In this document: piece after piece, positions 56,340 through 64,000 of the stretch
Position numbering within the stretch: position 1 is the first letter of the stretch
Layout of the letters: every line of letters begins with the position of its first letter
Source of the DNA: Embiotoca jacksoni
Lineage: Eukaryota; Chordata; Actinopteri; Embiotocidae
DNA length: 64,000 nucleotides
Assembly: GCA_022577435.1 (NCBI GenBank)
Contig: JAKOON010000060.1
Span: 112,001-176,000 of the forward strand
Direction: 5' to 3'
Program-made: the position numbers and the translations under genes
The notes under the pieces: generated by a model
Database searches by the model: none
What the model was told of the DNA's origin: nothing
The model's input: only the letters and a program-made list of their open reading frames with translations

Positions 56340-56373
<34 letters not shown>
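56331..56373 (+). repeat. AATAAA signal followed by a ~30-base A tract
   Basis: AAAATAAAAGCTT is followed at once by about 30 A, the arrangement left by a reverse-transcribed polyadenylated RNA. No coding source was recognised upstream. Confidence 0.6.
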
Positions 56374-56377
<4 letters not shown>

Positions 56378-56762
56378 GAACATTTGTAAAGGATTTTTGA
56401 AAAAAAGAAATTCAGCCAAGATTTAGAGACCATCATAGCACAGTAAAAGTTACCAATGATCCTCATATTACCTCAAACATTGTGTTTGTCTCTATACTTG
56501 TCATCACAACATTTATGACAGGGACAACATGCCATTTTGATTGAATGAACCGCACTAGGTTCGATTTCAATTTCTTTATATCAACAATGACTCTTCCACA
56601 CACACAAAAGTTACTCATGGAGATCTACAGGGCTTATTGCTACATCAATCCTTTCAGCAACATTATTTAGAGGCACTGCGTACATTTCCATTGATATGCA
56701 GATGACATCCAGCTATTATAGCAAATTAGTCAAACTTCAAGCATGTCTTTCAAACATACAGG

Positions 56763-58107
56763 CCAGGGTCCTCATTTATAAAACATTGCGTAGGAACCGT
56801 ACTAAAAGTGTACGTGCGCAAAATATATTCAGATTCATAAAACTGTGCACATGCACACCTGCACACAATGTTCCTTTTGTAAATCACAATGCATGTGGAA
56901 ACGTGCACACATAGATCCATGTGGATCAGTGGTTCTTTGGTTAATTGTGTCAACAACAGAGAGGAAAACCCGGAAATTAAATTTGTCCGACAGAACTCGA
57001 GGTGTTGGACCAGGTGTTTGTGGACCAGGTGTTGGTGGACCAGGTGTTTGTGGACCAGGTGTTGGTGGACCATGTGTTGGTGGACCAGGTGTTTGTGGAC
57101 CAGATGCTTATGGACCAGGTGTTGGTGGACCAGGTGCTTGTGGACCAGGTGTTTGTGGACTGGGTGTTGGTGGACCAGGTGTTGGTGGACCAGGTGTTGG
57201 TGGACCAGGCGCTTGTGGACCAGGTGTTTGTGGACTGGGTGTTGGTGGACCAGGTGTTGGTGGACCAGGTGCTTGTGGACCGGGTGTTGGTGGACCGGAT
57301 GTTGGTGGACCGGATGTTGGTGGACTGGGTGCTTGTGGACCAGGTGCTGGTGGACCAGGTGCTTGTGGACCGGGTGTTGGTGGACCGGGTGTTGGTGGAC
57401 CGGGTGCTGGTGGACCAGGTGTTGGTGGACCGGGTGTTGGTGGACCGGGTGCTTGTGGTCCGGGTGCTGGTGGCCCGGGTGTTGGTGGACCGGGTGCTGG
57501 TGGATCAGGTGTTTGTGGACCAGGTGTTGGTGGACCAGGTGTTGGTGGAACAGGTGTTGGTGGACCAGGTGTTGGTGGACCAGGTGTTGGTGGACCAGGT
57601 GCTGGTGGACCAGGTGTTGGTGGACCAGGTGTTGGTGGACCAGGTGCTGGTGGAAAATTTTAAACTGTCGTTCTGTTCTGCAGGTCTTTAACTGATGCTG
57701 TTTGATGTTATATTGGATTTTTAAAAAGGATGATGATCAGTTTAAAACAATTAAAAGTTGCTGATGGAATAATTACAGCAAACATGACCCTGCTGGTTAG
57801 AATGTTAATGATACAGTGAACGATTGCCCAAATAAAATTGATATGAAGTGAAATGAAATGTGCGAGAGGCTTCGTTATACATATCAAGTTGTCTGTCACA
57901 TTTAATTTCTGCAATCTGGCTTCAGTTCACCACCTCACCGTCTGTGTCTCCCAAACGTGCATATGGAAGCTCAGAGTTTGCTTCCAGGTGTGCACTATTT
58001 ACTGTCCAGCTTGTTTTTATAAATCCAGACTTTTGCGTGGGGAGCGGCGGATGCCTCTTTCAGGCTCCATTTTGTGCGTAACGGTTATAAACGAGGCCCC
58101 GGACCTG
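56763..58107. mobile_element. TIR-flanked DNA element containing a minisatellite
   Basis: GGGTCCTCATTTATAAAACA at about 56765 and the reverse complement of the region ending near 58107 (GGGGCCTCGTTTATAACCGT) match imperfectly over roughly 25 bp, as terminal inverted repeats do. Both ends continue into CGTAC/GCGCAAA-type sequence. No transposase was found, so the element is non-autonomous. The superfamily is uncertain. About half of its length is the 15-bp minisatellite. Confidence 0.55.
57001..57655. repeat. 15-bp minisatellite, about 43 copies
   Basis: The unit is GGTGTTGGTGGACCA, with GTTTGT, GCTTGT and GGACCG variants. As 15 is a multiple of three, three plus-strand frames stay open through the array (GVGGP, WTRCW and DQVLV translations). 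The open frames follow from the repeat and are not evidence of a gene. Confidence 0.97.
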
Positions 58108-58124
58108 TCATTTTACTTCTAAGT

Positions 58125-59070
58125 TCAGGCAAAGCTTAAGTTATTGTATTTGTACCGATATTCTACTGTGACAAAACATTGGAGTTATTTTTGACAAGGA
58201 TGTTTCCTTTAACTCACATATAAAGCAAATCTCTGGGACTTAATTCACCTGCGACATATTGCAGAAATCAGGAACATCTTGCCTCAGCACAATACTGAAA
58301 AGCTGATCCGATAGAAAACTTCCGGGATGGACTATTGTAATAACTTATTATCTGGATGTCTCAGTAATGCTCTGAAAAATCTCCAGGTGATCCAAAATGT
58401 TGCAGCAGGAGTATTGATTTTGTAAGAGAGGTCATATTTCTTGCATATTAGTTTCTCTTCATTGGCTCCCAAGTGAAATAAAGAGAAAAAATGACATCCA
58501 TGCTCTTACAAATAAAGCTTCTGAAGACCAAGCTTCGTCAGGTGACCCTGAACCTCCCTTAGTTATGCTGCTATAGGCCTCCACTGATAATCACCTCCCA
58601 TCTACTCAATATTTCACTCGCCATACATTTATATGCCACTATTGCATGTCATTAACTGTCTTCTCTCTCCTGTAGTTTGTGTTTGTCCTCTCTGTCCTCT
58701 TTCTCTTCTCTTTGTACCTTTCTGCAGGTATTTCTGGCTCCGGAGCTGCATGTTTCTGATCTGCGGTTACTGACCCCACCAACCTCCCCAGTGATGATCG
58801 TTTGTTGTCTCTCTATGTTGCTATTTTCTCTCTCTGCTCTCCCCTTGAGGCAAATGGCCGCCCACCTTTAGACCTGTTTCTTTTATGATTAAATGGAGTT
58901 TTTCCTCCAAACTTCTGCCAATGTTCGCTCATGTGGGAATTGTTGAACTGTGGGGGTTTCTCTGTATATTATTGAAAGGGTTCGACCTCACTACGTAAAC
59001 CACCCTGAGATAAGTTATGTTGGGATTTGGCGCTCTAAAAATGAAAATGAATTAAATTCAAATTGAAAAA
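58125..59070 (+). mobile_element. L2/Maui-like LINE, 3' end remnant
   Basis: The plus strand retains pieces of the L2-clade RT C-terminus (LGVIFDKDVSFNSHIKQIS-like, LQVIQNVAA, LHWLPSE), broken by several stops. A typical L2 3' UTR follows (GGCAAATGGCCGCCCACC, GGAGTTTTTCCTC, GATTTGGCGCTCTAAAAATG) with an AATTGAA-type tail at 59045-59070. Family placement is from recall of vertebrate L2 ends. Confidence 0.8.
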
Positions 59071-59340
59071 TACACTTTGGAAAAACAGCACGTTTTCTTC
59101 GCATGGACACACTTTTAAATATACAGTATCTGAGCCATCATTGAAATATGGCAAATGAAGCTGTTAAAATCCTTTGGTGAGGTGGCATTCAGAAGGAATG
59201 TGTGGATAATTAAGCTCAGTAGATATTGGGGCAACACTTATCGGCAAGAGCTTTTTTTTTATTTTGATCATTTACTCTAATATGTGACTGCAGAAGAATG
59301 CGTGAGAGTGTGCATGAGTGAAAATATACACACACATCTC

Positions 59341-59363
59341 TGTGTGTGTGTGTGTGTGTGTGT
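59341..59363. repeat. (GT)n microsatellite
   Basis: Eleven GT units. Confidence 0.95.
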
Positions 59364-60360
59364 CCATGTTTTCTCTTGGTTAATCATATAATAATCCCAG
59401 AGGAGCATCAAATGTAGGTCATCTCCAATCGAGCACTTTGAAAATAAAGACAATCCTAATACCAAACAGCCGCCGTTAAGTCCCCTGTGGCGTCCTCTCT
59501 GGCATGTTCTCATCTGAATACCACGCATGACGACGGCCTTTTTCAGCTTTTTACGGGATTATCTTTTCGAGATTTCTGCTTCATTGTTGGTTCATTGCTG
59601 CAGTGCTCCGAGTGCAGAGTGCAGTTATGCACATAACCGCGTCCTGAAGCGTTTTGTAATTCTTTCCGCTGCTTTGTGCCGAGCTGCATGATAATGTATT
59701 GGACTGTGAGTTGCCTGTGAGCACACAGCAGCACTGTGGCTGAGCCAGTGAAGAAACTACACATGGAGGGAGCTGCTGAACTCAACCATTCAAAAAAACT
59801 TCCAAATCAGCAACAGTGTTTCAGTATTTCATAATATAACACAATTTAGAGATCTGAAGAGGTGAGAAGTACTATATTTTCAAATTTTCATAGTAAAATA
59901 TATATGCTTTAAATTATTAGAATCATATCAAATTTTTAATAACAACAATATAAGAAGAAAATAACTTATTTTCCTCAAATTAATACCAGGCAGAGTTATC
60001 AAATACTCATGACTCATGATTAATCCGTTAAACCAGCGTTCCACCTTGTTTCCAGAACAACCCTGGTTGTCTTCTTCAACCAGTCTCACACAACTGCATC
60101 AACACAAAGGCATGTTTGGACTGGGTTTTGACTGCGTTTGTAGTGTAGGAGCCTTTGAAACAACATTCATTATACAATAAAAGATGTTAATGATACACTC
60201 TTCATCAAGTAAAAAGGAAAAAGTTTTGCAGCAAAAACAAAAAATATCATGTTTGGATTTGGGATGGCTGAGACAAATCTAACTAACAGTTTATCTCATG
60301 TAGACTGACATAAAGGCCAAAACACACAGGCACCGCATGGTGTGCATCAAACCAATCAGC
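59364..60360. other. No gene recognised
   Basis: Only short ORFs without motifs. Confidence 0.5.
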
Positions 60361-60436
60361 AACCATCAGTGATGTCATCAACCATCAGTGACGTCATCAA
60401 CCATCAGTGATGTCATCAACCATCAGTGACGTCATC
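60361..60436. repeat. 19-bp tandem repeat x4, each with a CRE-like site
   Basis: Units at 60361-60379, 60380-60398, 60399-60417 and 60418-60436 read AACCATCAGTGAYGTCATC. Copies 2 and 4 contain the perfect CRE TGACGTCA (60389-60396, 60427-60434); copies 1 and 3 contain TGATGTCA. Confidence 0.97.
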
Positions 60437-60513
60437 GTTGGTTTGTGAACGTTATGAATCCTCCAGTTCAGATTCTGTTCGTCACCATCTTGCGAGTTCG
60501 GAGCGGTTTGGAG

Positions 60514-60599
60514 CAGGAAGTGACCATATTTGGACGAGCTGGGGGAGGAGCCAAAGGTGGATCTGATTGGAAACCTGACGATACTACGTCCCGCCCACC
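60514..60599. promoter_or_regulatory. SRE-like ETS-CArG composite with CCAAT and GC boxes
   Basis: CAGGAAGT (ETS, 60514-60521) is followed two bases later by CCATATTTGG (60524-60533), a perfect CArG box. This is the TCF-SRF arrangement of serum response elements. An inverted CCAAT (GATTGG, 60565-60570) and GTCCCGCCCACC (60588-60599) follow. Similar sequence may occur in dispersed teleost repeats, so it may be repeat-borne. Function is inferred. Confidence 0.4.
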
Positions 60600-60735
60600 G
60601 ATAGCTGTAACCTGACTGCACCACAGGCCTGTCAATCAAACAGACACGCCCCCAAAAACAGGTCTTCTTGAATCTTCTTTTCTAATGAATGAGGGATTAT
60701 TTTCAGATGGACCTCCAGAAAACTAATAAGAAGGA

Positions 60736-60955
60736 GTGACTTTAGCTAACAACACCGAGATAACTGATGGACACATTTTATTCACTTTGGATTTGATGAG
60801 AGAAGTTGAATGGGAGTCTATGGAGCCGGAGGCTTTTTGGAGCCGACCTCTAGTGGCACTCGCTGGTATTGCAGCTGAAGGCACTTCCACATTAGCTTCA
60901 TTTTTCGGAGCCGGAAGCTACGAACACTTCTATATACAGTCTGTGGTCAAAACGC
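60736..60955 (+). repeat. Probable dispersed teleost repeat
   Basis: GGGAGTCTATGGAGCCGGAG, CCTCTAGTGGCACT, GCACTTCCACATTAGCTTCA and TATATACAGTCTGTGG are phrases I recall from a common teleost repeat. The open frame here carries no domain. Confidence 0.45.
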
Positions 60956-62589
60956 TGCTCTTCTAGATCTTCTACGCTGCTCCTGTTGCAGCTCCCTCCC
61001 CTCTATCAGATCTGCAATCTCAGTTGATGAGGGGAGAAGAGTTCACAAGGTTGAGAAACATCCCGAGCCGTACGACCTGCAATCCCGTTATTACCATGAC
61101 AACGGGCAACATAGCCATCCAAAGTGTGTGGCATTTTTATTGGTGTTTTAAGCTTTAGTTTGTGTAGAACGATGCTATAAGCTCGCCGTTATCTGTTGAT
61201 TTAAGTCCACATTCTCCTTACCTTCTGCTATCTCTGTTACCAAATTACAAAATCCCTGTCGCTATTGGAGACAACACCACCACCACCAACAACAACAACC
61301 TCTGAGCTAGCAACCTACACACTGAAAATGGCAAGTTTGGCAAAGATTGGGATCCTGAAACAAGGCAGGCCTGCTTGGTTCTCTTCTATCTTTTGCAGGA
61401 ATTCAGCCATTTTAACACCAGGCCCGGCCCTGTTCCACCAAAACAAGTTCCACTCTGACGCAATTTTTCCAAGTGCTGCATCCTGGGCTCAGTGCCAACC
61501 AAGACAACTGAGTGGTTTAAAGAAATACAACCAAGCCAGAGCGTTTTTGTTTCGTTTTGTTTTTATCTCATGAGACTCCATAGAAGTAACTTGAAAATAG
61601 AGGTCAGATAATTGTCAGATCTCCGGAGAGGAATGTTGATTTTGCTCATCATATTGTCACACATCTGAATAGTATTCACAGAATAATGCAGCAGTTTGTT
61701 TATTTCTCCTAATGTAGCCTACCAGCTCAGAAAATACTATAAAAAAAAAAAAAGATGAGGATTAAAGCTAGGACACGGCAAATAGGAAATACCAGAAATT
61801 CAAACAAATAAATAAATGAATATAATTGTTACTGTGCTTATCATAATCCAATCAATCAAATGCAGCCATCTGTGGTACTTAATGTAGAGTAAGTTTTGGG
61901 TAAATCTTGGACGTTGGACCTGCCAGGGTAAAAAGTGACCCTCGAAGCAACACTACTTCTAGTATCACATTGATACCAGAAGTATAAAATAAAATCATGG
62001 CATACAGAGAGGGAGCCCACATTACCACCCACACAGATGGAGCGTTTCTCCTTCGCTGACCGACAGGATGGCTCCTCTGCAGGATGTCACTGGGAGTCAA
62101 ATTTCTCTCACAACCCCAAAGAGATAATGTGAACATTTTAGATCTTTTTAAGACTCTTCTGCTGTGCAAAATAACAGCACAGTCTGAAAACCTTTTAAGA
62201 ATCAGACACATCATTTACAGAAAAAGATGAGGCACTATGAAAGAGTTGCGCTGCGGTAAATATGTGACTACCACCAATCAGTACTGTTAATTAATTAATA
62301 ATAAATAATAATACAATTAATTGAAATACTTTACCAAGAACTGCATAAAAAAGCAATCAGTTACTTGGAAAAGTATGTTTTGTGTTACTTTTAGATGTCA
62401 GTTCTTTGATTAATGCAATCAAAAGTTGCAGATGCTCAGGTACCAGTGATCACAGAAACACCAACCACAGGTATAACTGGTGTTGACTGAGTGATGTGAC
62501 TGGGATACTTGAGATTATTGCTTCCTCCTGCTCCATGCTCATTACTGTGCTGCCATCCATTCATGCAGAGCCCAAACAAGCACCAATGC
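60956..62589. other. No gene recognised
   Basis: ORFs at 61265-61573 (plus) and 61879-62214 (minus) have no motif. A 13-A run lies near 61741. Confidence 0.45.
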
Positions 62590-62599
62590 CTTCTTTTTT

Positions 62600-63275
62600 T
62601 AACAGCTGATTAATTGTACTGGTGCATAAAATCCCCCGAAAATATATGCAGCTTTGGCTGTGCAAAGGTCAAGTACTGGTGCAAGCATAGATAAAAAGTT
62701 CTTCCAGAAGCTATAGTAGTAGCCTACTATTCCCAGGAAATGCAACAGCTGTGTCTTGGTTGTGGGTGAAGGAAATTGTCCCACAGCCTTGACTGTGTCC
62801 TGCATTGGCTAGACTTGACCTTGATTCATCCTCTTTCCGAGGTAGGTCCCAGTGGTCTTAGCAAACACACACTTGGTGAGATTGTCTGTCAAGCATGCTA
62901 AAACCAACCAGTCATATAAAACACCTATGCAGTGGACATGAGTGTCCAGATACACCATGATATCGTGGAGCTACGCAGGCCAACCGCTACCACCCACAAC
63001 CACAGTATTTCTTAGCCACTGAAACGTTGCAGGCATATTCCTTCAACAAAATGTCACCGTGTAGGAATACAAGCCAGAGGGAGTTATGAGTGCTAAAATT
63101 TCTCTTGACCTTTTGATGAGTGAAACTTGCTGGTACCCTTTGAAAGGGTCAAATTTGCTCACAAATGTGGCTGAATAGTCTTGGTCAATACAATCTTCTA
63201 TTTGAGGAAGTGGATGGAAGTTATATTCAGTGAGACAGAACCCTTTTGGACAGTCAGTACGATGCCTCAAAGTAG
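62600..63275 (-). pseudogene. Reverse transcriptase segment of the Ty3/gypsy-type element
   Basis: The palm motifs FVSKFDPFKGYQQV (first catalytic Asp present) and ITPSGLYSYTV are clear. The YxDD box reads YLDT, losing the second aspartate. A later block, FPSPTTKTQLLHFLGIVGYY, matches the RT thumb/connection. One stop or frameshift separates each block. Confidence 0.78.
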
Positions 63276-63335
63276 TGGATGCTGAATTTGAGCCACGTTT
63301 AAGGCCTGCTGCCCTAAAAACTCAGCCTCACAAGT

Positions 63336-64000
63336 GTGATATGGCTTCAGAAGGTTTACATGGAACAAATTTTAGGATTTTCATTGGCTGAGAGTGTCAA
63401 TCATGAGGTTTAGATGCGATGCACCACAGAAAAATTGACACTTTATTTTGCCTTGGATGGCAAATTGACAAGAGGCTGAACAGCATCATCAACATCTTTC
63501 CCTGTTAAATCTCCACTTTTTTGCTTTTCACCTGCCCGGTAGAGTTTTAATCTCTGGCAAACATCTCGCCTTCAAAACTGCAAGTTGACCATGCACTTTG
63601 TGTCCAAACACGAAGTTGTTCGAGCTGAATCCAGAACTTTCAGGACAAATTCACAAGCTGCTGACAAAAACCTGACCGGCAGGTTACCCAACAGCTCTGT
63701 ACAGTAGACATGTAACAGGTATTTGGTGAAAATGTTCAAGTGCACACAAACCTTCTGCATGGTAAACTGTCAATATGTCATGTTTTATGTGCAGTTAAAT
63801 CAATTGACCAACTATATAGGATATGAAGTTGGGACGTTGGTCAGACTGTCGTAGTTAAGGGTCAAATATTGAGATGAAATGAGCCATTGCTTCGACCATT
63901 GCCTTGGCAGTAACAGTGTGTAGGTGGGAGGCAGCAGGATCTCGTAGCCTGACACAATATAGTCCACAAATAAGTGTTTTCATGGGACCGACTTGGTCAA
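63336..64000 (-). pseudogene. Integrase segment of the Ty3/gypsy-type element
   Basis: Broken by TAA/TGA codons but carrying three integrase landmarks in order: the DQRPNF core aspartate region, YHAEGLCALEHFHQ (normally YHPxxxGxxERFH) and SGFSSNNFVFGHKVHGQLAV. The sequence ends at VNLLKPYH, the usual C-terminal end of the gypsy pol polyprotein in fish elements. The first catalytic region (HHCC and first Asp) lies beyond the right edge. Confidence 0.75.

Larger units (their letters stand above)
62590..64000 (-). mobile_element. Ty3/gypsy-type pol fragment with integrase before RT (Gmr1-like order)
   Basis: On the minus strand, from the window edge inward, an integrase core (TAKAMVEAMAHFISIF; SDQRPNF at 63825-63845 with the catalytic Asp) is followed by the integrase C-terminal part (ESSGFSSNNFVFGHKV, then HVNLLKPYH at 63336-63359). 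An RT follows (FHPLPQIEDCID, SKFDPFKGYQQV, and the catalytic site reading YLDT at 62941-62952). The RT ends with FLGIVGYYYSFWKNF. In ordinary Ty3/gypsy elements RT precedes integrase. Multiple stops make the copy inactive. RNase H was not seen after RT. Confidence 0.78.

Noticed and set aside
56845..57663. 272-codon GPGVG-rich ORF resembling elastin or collagen
   Set aside because: All three plus frames are open through the 15-bp repeat, as expected for any stop-free unit divisible by three; no signal peptide, no Gly-X-Y collagen pattern and no supporting exon.

Overview
This is a stretch of vertebrate chromosome, almost certainly from a ray-finned (teleost) fish. It has interrupted exons with GT-AG splice sites, low gene density, abundant CA microsatellites, and teleost-type repeats: three large Rex3 (RTE-clade) LINE copies plus an older 3' remnant, an L2/Maui-like LINE, a DIRS-like tyrosine-recombinase retrotransposon, mariner and Tc1-like remnants, and a Ty3/gypsy-type pol fragment. 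There is no prokaryotic operon, rRNA, tRNA or CRISPR array. Family assignments rest on motifs read by eye and on recalled family knowledge; no alignment or database search was run.

The only protein-coding gene I can support is on the minus strand. It is the 3' two-thirds of a DLGAP/GKAP/SAPAP postsynaptic scaffold gene, best matching dlgap1. Ten exons lie between 36380 and 14585, all with GT-AG borders and mutually consistent phases. They encode about 584 residues ending in the Shank PDZ ligand QTRL. The 5' exons were not found and probably lie beyond the right edge. The exon at 28009-28626 holds an in-frame 42-bp minisatellite (nine copies of a 14-residue unit) just before a conserved segment. 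This is the most interesting coding observation.

Layout. 1-1833: degenerate DIRS-like element. 2241-3780: teleost tandem repeat interrupted by an insertion that carries CA/GT tracts. 5188-5434: two long CA tracts. 5940-6870: diverged ~150-bp tandem repeats dense in AGGTCA half-sites. 11889-12544: deletion-derivative mariner. 14585-36380: dlgap1 exons; introns carry Rex3 copies (17128-18710 and 24961-27412) and a pair of related ~1-kb repeats (18890-19930 and 33010-34105). 36600-42012: Rex3 3' remnant, Tc1-like remnant and a third Rex3 copy. 43681-51071: a 7.4-kb minisatellite of about 370 twenty-bp monomers in two main types. 53940-54570: promoter-like cluster, small ORF and polypurine tract. 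56763-58107: TIR-flanked element containing a 15-bp minisatellite. 58125-59070: L2-like LINE. 60361-60599: four tandem CRE-like sites followed by an ETS-CArG composite. 62590-64000: Ty3/gypsy-like pol fragment in which integrase precedes reverse transcriptase, the order known from Gmr1 elements.

The host gene is one neuronal scaffold gene whose large introns and upstream region have been filled by transposons and tandem repeats. The right half (36-64 kb) is presumably its upstream intron or 5' flank, so the regulatory-looking clusters there could act on dlgap1, but that is inference.
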